NCBI GenBank assembly: GCA_947174505.1
Contig: CAMWJF010000003.1
Location: forward strand, 1-64,000
Length of the DNA stretch: 64,000 nt
DNA from: an uncultured Lachnospiraceae bacterium
Lineage (GTDB): Bacteria > Bacillota > Clostridia > Lachnospirales > Lachnospiraceae
Reading direction: 5' to 3'
Numbering within the stretch: position 1 is the first letter of the stretch; every line of letters starts with the position of its first letter. The translations under genes were made by a program, and so were the position numbers. The notes beneath the pieces were generated by a model. It was not told the DNA's origin, searched no databases, and saw nothing but the letters and a program-made list of their open reading frames with translations. Positions 1-8,572 of this stretch are shown here, piece after piece.

Positions 1-51
1 AAAGACTTTCAAATGCAGCTTATGATTGAACTTCTGCCGGAAGATATGTAA
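1..51 (+). CDS. C-terminal end of an unidentified plus-strand gene (partial)
   Basis: The first 51 bases read as an open frame ending in TAA, giving 16 residues that finish ELLPEDM. The gene starts outside the window. The main support is the strong terminator on the same strand 6 bases after the stop. Too little is visible to suggest a function, and the frame could be fortuitous. Confidence 0.3.
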   Translation, partial: KDFQMQLMIELLPEDM

Positions 52-57
52 CATAGT

Positions 58-103
58 AAAATCCGATGTATCCCATCTTTGGAACATCGGATTTTTATTT
101 TTT
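58..103 (+). terminator. Intrinsic terminator of the plus-strand gene
   Basis: A 12-bp perfect stem (58-69 with 84-95) is followed by a T-rich tract running to about 103. The T-run lies on the plus-strand 3' side. On the minus strand the stem is followed by only four Ts, so it may work weakly in that direction too. Confidence 0.8.
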
Positions 104-110
104 TCTGTGA

Positions 111-157
111 CACAAAAAACCCTTGCAAATGCCTGTTTATCAGCACTTACAAGGGTT
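111..157 (-). terminator. Intrinsic terminator after tsf
   Basis: Arms 150-157 and 118-125 (AACCCTTG/CAAGGGTT on the minus strand) pair, with further partial pairing inside. A run of six Ts follows on the minus strand. It lies about 35 bases past the tsf stop and closes the rpsB-tsf unit against the convergent plus-strand gene. Confidence 0.8.
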
Positions 158-192
158 CTCCTGTTCCTATTCAAATCGGCCTGTAAAAAAGT

Positions 193-1263
193 TTACATTC
201 CCATCTGCTTTGCCACTTCCTCAGCAAAGTTCTCTTCCTTCTTCTCCATACCCTCACCAACTTCAAAACGAACAATCTTTTCAATAACGATTGCTTTATT
301 TACAGAAGCAAGGTATGCTGCAACAGTCTGCTTTCCATCCTCAGCCCTCACATAAGTCTGGTCAAGTAAGCAGATTTCTTTTAAGTGCTTTGAAACACGT
401 CCCTCTACCAATCCGGTAAAAATCTTATTTTCGGAAATAGCTTCCTTATCCTCAATCGCAAGACCTGCAAGCTGCGTTGCTGCTTCCTTAGAGAGGAAAT
501 TAGATAAATAGTTCATGTTGCTCTTCTTCTCGTTATAAATTGCAACATCTTCCTCGCTCCATACACCCGAAACAGCCTTATCAAGAAGTCCCTGTAAAAT
601 AGGCTTCGGAAGTGAGAACGGGTCATTTAATGAACTTTCAAGCGTAATTTCTTTTAACTTGGCAAGTTCCTCTGCAGAAATATCATTTCTTGAGATATAC
701 TTGGGACTCATAGCTGCAATCTGCATTGCCACATTGGTAAGAGCTGTCTTTGTTTCATCAGATGCATCACCATTAGCAGCTACAAGGACACCGATTTTTC
801 CGCCGGCATGGATATAAGAAGCAACGCAATCTGCAGAAACGCTTTCAAATCTTCTGATAGAAAGCTTTTCACCAATTGTCAAAGTTTTTTCATTTAATTC
901 TTCCTTCATTCCAAGGATTTCAGAGACATCTTCACCATCACCGGCCTTTTCAATGCCTGATGCAAGTGCCTTATCGGCAACTGCCTGTACAAATGTCTGG
1001 AACACTTCGTTCTTTGCAACGAAGTCTGTTTCGGAATTGACCTCTGCAACTGCAGCTTTATTTCCATTAATAGCAACCCGGCAGATACCTTCAGCCGCAA
1101 TACGGCTTGCTTTCTTCTCAGCCTTTGCTGCACCGCTTTTCCTTAATACTTCAACTGCTTCATCAATATTACCATCGGTTTCGGTAAGCGCTTTTTTACA
1201 TTCCATCATGCCCGCACCGGTCATCTCTCTTAACTCTTTTACCATTGCCGCTGTAATAGCCAT
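193..1263 (-). CDS. tsf: Elongation factor Ts
   Basis: EF-Ts is the guanine-nucleotide exchange factor that recycles EF-Tu during translation. The N-terminal UBA-like region and the family signature are clear: VKELREMTGAGMMECKKAL at residues 8-26, then the core with VAMQIAAMSPKYISR. At 356 aa it is longer than the usual 280-310. The extra length sits between the ISAEELAKLKEI helix and the conserved LVEGRVSKHLKEICLLDQ segment, an insertion of about 50 residues (roughly 215-265). The start is backed by an AGGAGG about 8 bases upstream. It is preceded by rpsB, the usual rpsB-tsf order, and followed by a terminator. Base composition looks AT-richer than rpsB and the rest of the window. Confidence 0.97.
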   Translation of the reverse strand: MAITAAMVKELREMTGAGMMECKKALTETDGNIDEAVEVLRKSGAAKAEKKASRIAAEGICRVAINGNKAAVAEVNSETDFVAKNEVFQTFVQAVADKALASGIEKAGDGEDVSEILGMKEELNEKTLTIGEKLSIRRFESVSADCVASYIHAGGKIGVLVAANGDASDETKTALTNVAMQIAAMSPKYISRNDISAEELAKLKEITLESSLNDPFSLPKPILQGLLDKAVSGVWSEEDVAIYNEKKSNMNYLSNFLSKEAATQLAGLAIEDKEAISENKIFTGLVEGRVSKHLKEICLLDQTYVRAEDGKQTVAAYLASVNKAIVIEKIVRFEVGEGMEKKEENFAEEVAKQMGM

Positions 1264-1313
1264 CTATTTTTCCTCCTGAATGATCTCCAATTATATAGTT
1301 CTGGCTGAACTGT

Positions 1314-2060
1314 TTATTCTGCCTCGGTCTCCTCAACCTTCTCCGCCTCGGCCTCTGCCGCATAGCTGTCAGCCTCTGCGCCCTGATTTGCCTCCACTAC
1401 CGCGTCAGCCATCTTGGACACGATCAGCTTCACCGCACGGATCGCGTCGTCATTACCGGGGATGATATAATCAAGCTCCTCGGGATCACAGTTCGTATCG
1501 CCAATACCGATCAGGGTGATGCCCAGCGTATGAGCCTCCTGCACACAGATTCTCTCCTTCTTGGGATCTACCACAAAGATACAGTCGGGGATTCTGGTCA
1601 TTTCCTTGATACCGCCCAGATTCTTCTCAAGCTTCTCCCATTCCTTCTTGATCTTGATTACTTCCTTCTTGGGCAGTACCTCAAAGGTGCCGTCCTCAGC
1701 CATTCTCTCGATCGCCTTTAATCTCTCTACTCTGGACTGGATTGTCTTGAAGTTGGTCAGCATGCCGCCCAGCCATCTCTCATTTACATAGTACATGCCG
1801 CAGCGCTCCGCCTCAGTCTTCACTGCATCCTGCGCCTGCTTCTTCGTTCCTACAAAAAGGATCGTGCCGCCCTGCGCCACCACGTCAAATACGGCTCTGT
1901 AAGCCTCGTCCACCTTGCCCACAGACTTCTGCAGGTCAATAATGTGGATACCGTTTCTCTCTGTGAAGATATAGGGAGCCATCTTGGGGTTCCATCTTCT
2001 TGTCTGATGCCCGAAATGAACACCCGCCTCCAGTAACTGCTTCATTGAAATAACGCTCAT
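1314..2060 (-). CDS. rpsB: 30S ribosomal protein S2
   Basis: S2 is a late-assembling small-subunit protein. The start chosen, at 2060, gives 248 aa beginning [20 protein letters not shown] and has a GGAGG site 8 bases upstream. An in-frame start 84 bases further up would run through the leader and adds nothing S2-like. Hallmarks are [15 protein letters not shown] near the N-terminus, [13 protein letters not shown] and the C-terminal [26 protein letters not shown] block. The acidic, Glu/Ala-rich tail is common in Clostridia. It has its own sigma-A promoter and a leader of about 145 nt. The gene sits directly downstream of the fla/che region, as in Bacillus subtilis. Confidence 0.97.
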   Translation of the reverse strand: MSVISMKQLLEAGVHFGHQTRRWNPKMAPYIFTERNGIHIIDLQKSVGKVDEAYRAVFDVVAQGGTILFVGTKKQAQDAVKTEAERCGMYYVNERWLGGMLTNFKTIQSRVERLKAIERMAEDGTFEVLPKKEVIKIKKEWEKLEKNLGGIKEMTRIPDCIFVVDPKKERICVQEAHTLGITLIGIGDTNCDPEELDYIIPGNDDAIRAVKLIVSKMADAVVEANQGAEADSYAAEAEAEKVEETEAE

Positions 2061-2211
2061 AACTCTACCTCCGTTTGGTTGTCTGCCATATACCTTGCGC
2101 CTCCCTGCCACCCGCAGCCGAGCTCCGCTCACCACACGGCGCATTAAAGGGCACCGGCATGGGCTGGGTATATGTGATTAATAGGATAATGCGCTCTGCG
2201 CACACTTAAAT

Positions 2212-2240
2212 ACTATAGCACAAAAGATTCCTGCCTGCAA
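2212..2240 (-). promoter_or_regulatory. Sigma-A promoter of rpsB-tsf
   Basis: The minus strand carries TTGCAG (2235-2240), a 17-base spacer and TATAGT (2212-2217). Transcription would start near 2205, leaving a leader of about 145 nt before rpsB. The first part of that leader can form a GTGCGC-AGA-GCGCAT hairpin. Confidence 0.75.
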
Positions 2241-2251
2241 GGGGGAAACCG

Positions 2252-2310
2252 CGAAAAAACGAAAAGTGCTTCCACTGCTCATGCCAGCGGCCGTTTCACA
2301 GAGAAGCACT
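2252..2310 (-). terminator. Intrinsic terminator after the chemoreceptor gene
   Basis: Arms 2303-2310 and 2265-2272 (AGTGCTTC/GAAGCACT) enclose a nested CCGCTG/CAGTGG stem. On the minus strand TTTTCGTTTTTT follows. It lies 13 bases past the mcp stop and just before the rpsB promoter. Confidence 0.75.
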
Positions 2311-2322
2311 CCATTTGGCGTA

Positions 2323-4407
2323 TTAGTTATGGAACATATCCACAATATTTTTCAGCTTTACTACATTCTCCGAGTTGGTCTCCATCAGTTCCGCATTGCC
2401 CTCCACAAGCTGGGAAACGTCCAGCGTCTTCTGGGCTATGCTGCTGATATTTTCGGCCGCTTCACCCACCGTCACCGTAATGTTGTTGACAGATTCCGCG
2501 ATCTCCACAATGGCCGAAAGCAGCGTTTCCACCTCAATGCCGATGGTCTTCATATTTTCCTCAAAATCAGAGGCATCCTGCGTATATTTCTCAGCGACGC
2601 CCATAAAGTCGCTGTAATCCTTGAGCACCGTGTCCTCGAGGAAGGAAAGAATCTCCTGTAAGCAGGATTCCATATTCTCCACCGCCTGATTGACCTCTGT
2701 GGTAATGCTATTGATATTGGTCACCGTGGAGGAAGTCTGGGACGCGAGTCCGCCGATCTCGTCGGCAACCACCGCAAAGCCTCTGCCAGCCTCGCCCGCT
2801 CTCGCCGCCTCGATAGACGCATTTAAGGCAAGCAGATTGGTCTGCCCGGAAATATCCAGAATGGACTGGGTGAGCTGGTTGATTTTCTCCACCGCCCGCG
2901 CCTGCTCCATTGCCGCCGCACTCCTCTCCTGCACGCCCCGGTACATCCGGGTCGTCTTGCTCTGGGCTTCGCCTGTGGTATTCTTCAGATCATCGGCGCG
3001 CTCCTTGCTCTCCAGTGATGCCCTCTCCCCCTCCAGGGAGTTGTCACGGATCACCTGTGCGCGCTCCCTGATCTGGCTCACGGTATTGTTCACGGTCTCC
3101 ATAGCCGCCGCGGTCTCCTGCATAGCCGCCGCAAGTCCCTGTGTCGTCTCCGTGTTCTCCCCGCTCATACCCTTCACCCGCTCGGTGGTATCGGACAGCT
3201 TCATCAGCGTATCGTCCAGGTCGGAATACGTCCTCTGGATATCCGCCACCATAGAGCGGAGGCTTCCCCGCATCTCCCTGAGGAAATTGGCCATGCTGCC
3301 GCTCTCGTCCTGCCGCCTGCAGAGCTTGTCGCTGTTCTCGTTTTTCGCGAAATTAAACTGCGCCGTCTTGGATACGATATCGTTAATCTGCGTGATCGGT
3401 CTGGTAATCACCAGTCCCATCAGCACGCCTATCACCACGGAGATCGCTACGGCAATGAGCATACCTGCCATAATCAGCATCGTGATATGGCTTGCCGCGC
3501 TCTTCATCTCCGCTTCCGGCGCCGTCAGTACATACTGCATGCCGTTGGTAAGCGTTCTATAACACATGTCCTTTAACTCGCCCTGATAGGTATAATTAAC
3601 CGGCAGTCCTTCCTTTGCGGGATCGGCCAGCGCACCGGCTATCACGCCGTTTCCGTCAATCTGTGAAACCGCGGTTCCCGCTTCAATTTCCCTATGGTAG
3701 GCGATATTACCGTTGGAATTAACCAGAAAAGCGGAGCCTGTCTCAAACACCGTCGCCTGATCCACAGTCGTCGTAAATTTATCAAAGGCAATGTCCATAC
3801 CGATAATACCGATGGATTCCCCGTCCATGACAATGGGAATGACATAGGACACCATATAGACGTTAATATTGGAATTTAAGTAAGGATCCATCCATGTCGG
3901 CTTCCCGTTCTTTACAGGTATGTAATACCATCCCACATGCTCCAGATCATCCGGGGAATACATGGAAAAATCGGTAGGCACAAGCGCTTCAAACTTTTCC
4001 GTGTCACTGCTTCTGCTCCAGAATACGCCGCTGTCCGGCTCCGTAAACTCAGGGTTATAACGAATATATGCCGTCAGGGCGCCTTCCGTATTGCCGCCGA
4101 TCTCATAAAGCATCTGTTCCATGATCACATTGAACGCGTCCACATAAGACTTATCTGTCTTAAACGCCTGCACGTCCGTAAGCTGCTGCAGGGCAACATG
4201 GTACGCCGTAGTAACGGACTGCTCCACCCTGCTCATCTGTGCGTTGAGCTCTGTTGCCTGGTTCGTGCACGCATACTGCATTTCCTTCTGGGAATCCTGA
4301 TACACGGTTTTTCTGGAATTGAGGATACTGACTCCGCCGCATATGAGGGATGTCAGAAGGGTGCACACAATCACCGCAGCCAAAATTCTTGCCTTTATAG
4401 ATCTCAT
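2323..4407 (-). CDS. Methyl-accepting chemotaxis protein with extracytoplasmic Cache-type sensor
   Basis: A transmembrane chemoreceptor that would feed the CheA-CheW complex encoded upstream. Order of parts: N-terminal signal-anchor (about residues 7-28); a periplasmic-type sensor of about 270 residues with dCache features ([19 protein letters not shown], then [13 protein letters not shown]); a second membrane segment (about 308-333) followed by a HAMP-like [11 protein letters not shown]; and a long coiled-coil signalling domain. Its hairpin tip contains [20 protein letters not shown] and [16 protein letters not shown]. At 694 aa it has the usual length. A GGGAGAG site precedes the ATG. It sits beyond the end of the fla/che operon, separated by repeat element A, and has its own terminator. 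No promoter is evident. The ligand is unknown; amino acids or other small molecules are typical for Cache receptors. Confidence 0.93.
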   Translation of the reverse strand: MRSIKARILAAVIVCTLLTSLICGGVSILNSRKTVYQDSQKEMQYACTNQATELNAQMSRVEQSVTTAYHVALQQLTDVQAFKTDKSYVDAFNVIMEQMLYEIGGNTEGALTAYIRYNPEFTEPDSGVFWSRSSDTEKFEALVPTDFSMYSPDDLEHVGWYYIPVKNGKPTWMDPYLNSNINVYMVSYVIPIVMDGESIGIIGMDIAFDKFTTTVDQATVFETGSAFLVNSNGNIAYHREIEAGTAVSQIDGNGVIAGALADPAKEGLPVNYTYQGELKDMCYRTLTNGMQYVLTAPEAEMKSAASHITMLIMAGMLIAVAISVVIGVLMGLVITRPITQINDIVSKTAQFNFAKNENSDKLCRRQDESGSMANFLREMRGSLRSMVADIQRTYSDLDDTLMKLSDTTERVKGMSGENTETTQGLAAAMQETAAAMETVNNTVSQIRERAQVIRDNSLEGERASLESKERADDLKNTTGEAQSKTTRMYRGVQERSAAAMEQARAVEKINQLTQSILDISGQTNLLALNASIEAARAGEAGRGFAVVADEIGGLASQTSSTVTNINSITTEVNQAVENMESCLQEILSFLEDTVLKDYSDFMGVAEKYTQDASDFEENMKTIGIEVETLLSAIVEIAESVNNITVTVGEAAENISSIAQKTLDVSQLVEGNAELMETNSENVVKLKNIVDMFHN

Positions 4408-4470
4408 AATGTCTCTCCCTTTCGTTCTGTTGCCTGATGTGAGTGGCTGTTCATTTCACACTGACCGCCA

Positions 4471-4490
4471 TGATTCCGCTCCGCGGAATC
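4471..4490 (-). repeat. Short perfect hairpin upstream of mcp
   Basis: Arms GATTCCGC (4472-4479) and GCGGAATC (4483-4490) leave a 3-nt loop. It directly follows element A in the mcp leader and has no T-run on either side, so it is more likely a leader or processing structure than a terminator. Confidence 0.5.
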
Positions 4491-4502
4491 TCAAATCAGA
4501 AT

Positions 4503-4598
4503 GAAGAATGCCCGTATTTTGGGCATTCTTCGGTGTGAAACTTTAGAAGTTCTTGGCGAAACACCCTCTGGTGTGAGCCTTAGAACTTCTCTTCACAC
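4503..4598 (-). repeat. Intergenic double-hairpin element, copy A
   Basis: In the minus sense, a long imperfect hairpin bounded by GTGTGAA (4592-4598) and TTCACAC (4533-4539) carries GTTTCGCCAAGAACTTCT on its 3' arm. It is followed by a perfect 11-bp hairpin, GAAGAATGCCC with GGGCATTCTTC (4503-4531). The element begins exactly on the stop codon of the gene at 4598. Copies B (40863-40955) and C (44572-44663) share this architecture and several sequence blocks. It may also act as a transcript 3' end for the fla/che operon. Confidence 0.7.
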
Positions 4599-5281
4599 TA
4601 TTCCTGCCCCGTCACAATTTTTGCAATCTGCTCTCCACTGGCCTGAACCGGGATTTCAAAAGTGCCGGCCCTCAGCTTCTTGTCATAGCCGTTCGCGCAC
4701 AAAAAGTCGTCATAAGCATCAGCGGAACTCACAAGACCCGCCTCCGCCAGCTTTCTGGCCACCGTATAGGAACCGTCACCGCTTGCGATGGTCACCCTTG
4801 TCTTCCCGTCTGTTCCCGGCTCTGCTTCCCCCTCCGGCTCCGGAACGTCCTCGTCCTGCTTCGTCATCTCGTTGGTGTCGGTGGAGGGATTCTGCGTCCC
4901 CACGGGATTTTTCTCCTCTTCCGCCCTGTTCTCCTCCGCCTGCAAAGGCTCCGGCGTATCTACCACAGGCTTTTCCTCCTGCTGCGGATCCGCCTTTGCT
5001 TCCGCCTCTTTCTTCTGTTCAGCCACCGCTATATCCTTTTGGACAGCGTTATCCTCCTGCGCAGACGGCGCTTCCTCCTCTTGTCCGTCCTCCGCATTCT
5101 CCTCCCCGGAAGAATCCAGCAGCGTGGAATCCTCAATCATGCCCAGCTCCTTTGCCCTGGCTATCACCTCGTCGTCAGTCATTTTCTCCTTTTTTCCGCC
5201 GCCCGACAGGGCTACCCCCATAATAACAGCCGTTACGATAATTCCCAGACCGAGTCCGCGGAAATAATATCTTTTCTCCAT
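4598..5281 (-). CDS. Membrane-anchored protein with MltG/YceG-like N-terminal domain, no lytic domain
   Basis: A 227-aa protein with one N-terminal membrane anchor (about residues 7-25, GLGLGIIVTAVIMGVAL). A long acidic, Gln/Glu/Pro-rich linker follows (about 50-155). The C-terminal domain of about 65 residues has the pattern GDGSYTVARKLAEAGLV ... FLCANGYDKKLRAGTFEIP. That pattern resembles the LysM-like N-terminal module of YceG/MltG endolytic transglycosylases, but the catalytic domain is absent. It may bind peptidoglycan or be a regulatory orphan; this is inferred from the pattern. Start ATG at 5281 lies one base after the preceding gene's stop, with GAGGG upstream. A TTG start at 5296 is possible but less likely. 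It is the last gene before element A. Confidence 0.7.
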   Translation of the reverse strand: MEKRYYFRGLGLGIIVTAVIMGVALSGGGKKEKMTDDEVIARAKELGMIEDSTLLDSSGEENAEDGQEEEAPSAQEDNAVQKDIAVAEQKKEAEAKADPQQEEKPVVDTPEPLQAEENRAEEEKNPVGTQNPSTDTNEMTKQDEDVPEPEGEAEPGTDGKTRVTIASGDGSYTVARKLAEAGLVSSADAYDDFLCANGYDKKLRAGTFEIPVQASGEQIAKIVTGQE

Positions 5282-5282
5282 C

Positions 5283-6455
5283 CTACACGCCCTCAAACAG
5301 GTCTATCACCAGTTTCACCTCGCCAAGGCCAAGACCCAGCTCCTTCGCTATCGCCATGTTGGACTTGCCCGCCTTGTGAAGCTCCAAGATTCTTTCATTG
5401 CTATTACGCCCGTTGTCTTTCCCCTGGGCGAAACGGATATCTACCCCGCGCGCCTCCTCCGGCACAGACATGGGCGCAGGCTCCCTGCTGCCGCCAAATT
5501 CCCTGCCGCCGAACTCCCTGCTGCCAAATTCCCTATTTCCGAATTCTCTGCCGCCTTCCGGCTCCCGGTTTCCGAAAATACCCATCTCGGCAAATACCGC
5601 ACTTGCGGAAAGCTCCGGCTCTTCGACCACATAATCGGCCTCCGGCTCATGGATGATCTCCACCCGTCTGGGTCTGATCGGCTGAAAGTCAACCTCCTCC
5701 ACAGGCTCCTCAGGATCCTCATGCTCCTCGGCAACAGGCTCATACGGCGCATATTCAGGCTCCGGCTCATAGACCGGCTCTTCCTCCTGCGCTGCCGGGA
5801 ATACCCGTGCCGCCTGCACTTCTTCCAGCACCTCCGGCGAGTATGTCCCCGCGCTGTGAATCGACCAGAGATCCGTACGGGTATCCTCCACCGCACCCAT
5901 CACGGAATGTACTGCCTCCTGCACGGCTTCCTGCGCCTCCCTGGCGGAGCTTTCCGCATGACGAATCCGCGTCAGTGCGCCCTCTGCCGCATCCTCCGCC
6001 GCCTTTGCCTTCTTCGCTGTCTCTCCGGCTGTGATTTCCGCGTCGCGTACCGTCTGCCTGATCTCATCCACAATCTGATTCGCTTCTCCAATATCTGCCA
6101 GCAGCGTCTCATGCTTGTCATTGAGCATATCGTAGAGGAAGGTCACTTCCTTATGGTTCTTATTGATTTCCTCCAGCACGGTATCCGAATACTCGTTGAC
6201 CGCCATAATCTTTTCATTGGCCACACGCTCCATGGCGCGCTCCGTCTTCTCTATCGAATACCCGATGGTCTCGTCCACAATATCGGAAATTCTTTCCCGG
6301 ACACTCTCCGCTTCTCCCTCAACCAGCTTCCTGATCTCCGCTTCGCTGATCAGCTGTACTTCCTCATCCGTATCCTTCTTCCCTGCCGGCAGAAGATATC
6401 CCAGAAGAAATATCCCAGCCCCGATAATAATCAGAACGATCTCTGTCACACTCAT
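5283..6455 (-). CDS. SwrB/DUF6115-like membrane coiled-coil protein
   Basis: 390 aa. An N-terminal membrane anchor (residues 4-24) is followed by a long amphipathic coiled coil (about 35-200, Glu/Ala/Lys rich), a low-complexity acidic segment (about 215-330) and a C-terminal helix-turn-helix-like tail, LHKAGKSNMAIAKELGLGLG. This architecture matches the DUF6115/SwrB (YlxL) family. In Bacillus subtilis SwrB is encoded directly after sigD and promotes activation of the flagellar export apparatus. Position supports the call: it follows sigD and fapA and precedes rpsB-tsf. A run of Gly-Arg-Glu-Phe repeats near residue 305 (REFGNREFGSREFGGREF) is encoded by a short degenerate DNA repeat. Sequence similarity to SwrB itself is low, so equivalence is inferred from architecture and synteny. 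Confidence 0.75.
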   Translation of the reverse strand: MSVTEIVLIIIGAGIFLLGYLLPAGKKDTDEEVQLISEAEIRKLVEGEAESVRERISDIVDETIGYSIEKTERAMERVANEKIMAVNEYSDTVLEEINKNHKEVTFLYDMLNDKHETLLADIGEANQIVDEIRQTVRDAEITAGETAKKAKAAEDAAEGALTRIRHAESSAREAQEAVQEAVHSVMGAVEDTRTDLWSIHSAGTYSPEVLEEVQAARVFPAAQEEEPVYEPEPEYAPYEPVAEEHEDPEEPVEEVDFQPIRPRRVEIIHEPEADYVVEEPELSASAVFAEMGIFGNREPEGGREFGNREFGSREFGGREFGGSREPAPMSVPEEARGVDIRFAQGKDNGRNSNERILELHKAGKSNMAIAKELGLGLGEVKLVIDLFEGV

Positions 6456-6494
6456 GCTTTTCCCTCTCGTAATCCGGCCTTCCGCTTTCGGGCA

Positions 6495-6812
6495 CTACCC
6501 CGAAATATCAAATGTACTCATACCCTTTAACAGCACCTTGCCGTCAGGTTCCCTGTTCTGCTTTTTCCTGTTCCGGCCGCCGTCTCCATGGTATTCGTTG
6601 CTTCCCTTTTCCTTTGAATCAAATTTTTTCTGACGGTTTTCCGCCTTTTCCCTCTCATTGACCCTCTGCGCCTGCTTTTCCACCTGTCTTGTCATCTGCT
6701 GCCCGAAATTAGACTGGTCCACCAGCCCTTTCGTGTCCTCATTATGCTTGACAGTCGTAAAATCCTGCGCCCTCGTTATCTGACCCTGCATTTCCACAAA
6801 GCCTATTGCCAT
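6495..6812 (-). CDS. Small basic hydrophilic protein of the fla/che operon
   Basis: 105 aa, beginning MAIGFVEMQGQITRAQDFTT. It has a Lys/Arg/Gln-rich coiled-coil middle (about 35-75) and a tail, DGKVLLKGMSTFDISG. No signal peptide or membrane segment. I recognise no named family. The start at 6812 is preferred over one 42 bases upstream because an AGAGG site precedes it and the extra residues look like leader read-through. It lies between fapA, beyond a terminator-like hairpin, and the SwrB-like gene, so a flagellar or motility accessory role is plausible from context only. Confidence 0.65.
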   Translation of the reverse strand: MAIGFVEMQGQITRAQDFTTVKHNEDTKGLVDQSNFGQQMTRQVEKQAQRVNEREKAENRQKKFDSKEKGSNEYHGDGGRNRKKQNREPDGKVLLKGMSTFDISG

Positions 6813-6913
6813 AGCTACCTCTTTCCGGAGCATCCCTGCGACAGGGCAGCGCAAATCTCCAATCTGCGTCTGCCATCACAGACCTTGCAATGCTCCTTTG
6901 CTAAGTCACAATT

Positions 6914-6940
6914 AAAAATCAGCGCATCCGCGCGATTTTT
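6914..6940 (-). terminator. Terminator-like hairpin after fapA
   Basis: In the minus sense, AAATCGCGC and GCGCTGATTT pair (one bulged T) across a 4-nt loop and are followed by a T-rich stretch. It falls between fapA and the 105-aa gene, and could attenuate rather than end transcription. Confidence 0.5.
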
Positions 6941-6965
6941 CAATCTGTTTTCCTTCCAGGTTCCC

Positions 6966-8555
6966 TTACAGCGGCGCCATTTTCACATCGCCGCGCTCTC
7001 TGATGAAGCGGCAGTAATGAGTGGTCTTCTGCACCACCATGGATACATCGCCGATGCAGATCCGCGTACCGGGATATACTTCCCCTTTTACGCATATCAT
7101 GGTTTCCGAAGAACTTACCGTCTGCTTCTGTAACTGCTCGATTTCTTTATTTGCCGCCGCTATCGCTTCTGTTTTCTCCTTGTTTAACGCCGCCATGGAC
7201 TGAATCTGCTGAATCTGTTCCGGACTCAGCCTAGCGCCCTTAGCCAGCTTCTGCTTCGCTGAAATCAGCGTAGGCTGCACCGTCTGCAGAAGTTTGGTGT
7301 CCTCCCCAATCTGTTTCTGGAGCTGGTTTATACGCTCCTTCAGCTTGGGATCGGTTCCCACCTCCACGATGGTGTCGGCCCCCATCTGCGAACCGAGGGT
7401 TTTCACATGGATGCTGCCCGCCGCGCTGACCTTTCCTCCTGTGATAAACCCGCGCCGCCCGTCCACATTAACCTCGCCGCCCGCCGTTACCCTGCTGTGC
7501 AGGATGGACTCGGAGGCCACATACCCCTCTGCTTCCGCAGTGACATTTTCCAGGAATTTCGCCACAATATTGCCGTCCGCCTTAAGCACTCCACGGCCCA
7601 TGCCGTTCATGCCCCTGGCAATAATAATATTGCCGCCCGCAATAAGCTGTGCGCCTTCCACAACGCCCTTCACCACAATATCCCCGTTGGCCTTCACCTG
7701 AAAGTTTGTGGCGACATTGCCGTTTATCTGCACATTGCCCTCATAATCAATATTGCCGGTGGAATTATCCACATTCTCCACCACAAGTTCATCGGAGACG
7801 AAAACCGATCCCTCCACCAGCTCCACATGCCCGTCCACCTGGGCAGTAAGCGTGGTGCGGTCCTCGGAAATCTCAATATTGCGCCCGAACTTTAAGGTTT
7901 CCTTTCGCACCTCCGCAGGTAAAATCCGGTTTCCCGCCAGATCCTCTCCCGGCTCGCCCGGCACCTCCGGATGCAGAACCGCCAGCACGTCTCCTTTATT
8001 ACAGTGATTTAGTATATTCAAATGAAAGAAATCTACACTCCCGTCTTCCTTCAGCGTAGGCTTCACCTTTTTGTCGGTATTAAATTTATATTCTATGAAA
8101 GCATTTTTCCCCTGAACAGGTTCACGCCCCTCGGCTACCAGAATTTCCTCCAGATAATCTCTTTTCGCAAAGAAACCCTCAATGTTTTCCTTACGGATGC
8201 CGCACTTGATCCCCTGGAGCGCAAGATCCTTTATCATTTCATCGGCCGTCATATTTTCGCCGCCCTCAGACGCGGCATAGAACTTCGCAAAGGCCTGCAT
8301 CCTGTCAGGCCCGATTCTCAGCTTATAACATTCTCGCTCCGGAAGTCTTGTCTCATTGCCGAGGCTGATCTCCTGTTGTTCCTTCTCCGCACTCTGCACA
8401 GCCCGCTTGAGCGTCGGCAGATCGCAGGTATAATCCTTCATCGTCAGATACTCAACCACATCACTTACATCAATCGGTTTTCCATCCCCTTTCGGAGGAA
8501 ACAGCTTAAGCGACGACGCCCCCTCCCGGTTCACCAGTCTGAAATATCCGTTCAT
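6966..8555 (-). CDS. fapA: FapA (flagellar assembly protein A) / DUF342 family protein
   Basis: 529 aa. The N-terminal half (about 1-165) is the FapA N-terminal region. The centre (about 170-440) is a right-handed beta-helix-like repeat with recurring short glycine turns, seen in NGDIVVKGVVEGAQLIAGGN, IVAKFLENVTAEAEGYVASE and GGEVNVDGRRGFITGGKVSA. The C-terminus (about 440-500) is a coiled coil. This is the DUF342/FapA fold, common in Firmicutes and gamma-proteobacteria and often encoded with flagellar genes. Its biochemical role is not settled; polymer binding and spatial control of flagella have been suggested. It follows sigD within the operon. A GGGGG site precedes ATG 8555. Confidence 0.85.
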   Translation of the reverse strand: MNGYFRLVNREGASSLKLFPPKGDGKPIDVSDVVEYLTMKDYTCDLPTLKRAVQSAEKEQQEISLGNETRLPERECYKLRIGPDRMQAFAKFYAASEGGENMTADEMIKDLALQGIKCGIRKENIEGFFAKRDYLEEILVAEGREPVQGKNAFIEYKFNTDKKVKPTLKEDGSVDFFHLNILNHCNKGDVLAVLHPEVPGEPGEDLAGNRILPAEVRKETLKFGRNIEISEDRTTLTAQVDGHVELVEGSVFVSDELVVENVDNSTGNIDYEGNVQINGNVATNFQVKANGDIVVKGVVEGAQLIAGGNIIIARGMNGMGRGVLKADGNIVAKFLENVTAEAEGYVASESILHSRVTAGGEVNVDGRRGFITGGKVSAAGSIHVKTLGSQMGADTIVEVGTDPKLKERINQLQKQIGEDTKLLQTVQPTLISAKQKLAKGARLSPEQIQQIQSMAALNKEKTEAIAAANKEIEQLQKQTVSSSETMICVKGEVYPGTRICIGDVSMVVQKTTHYCRFIRERGDVKMAPL

Positions 8556-8572
8556 ATACCCCCCTGTCTTTA

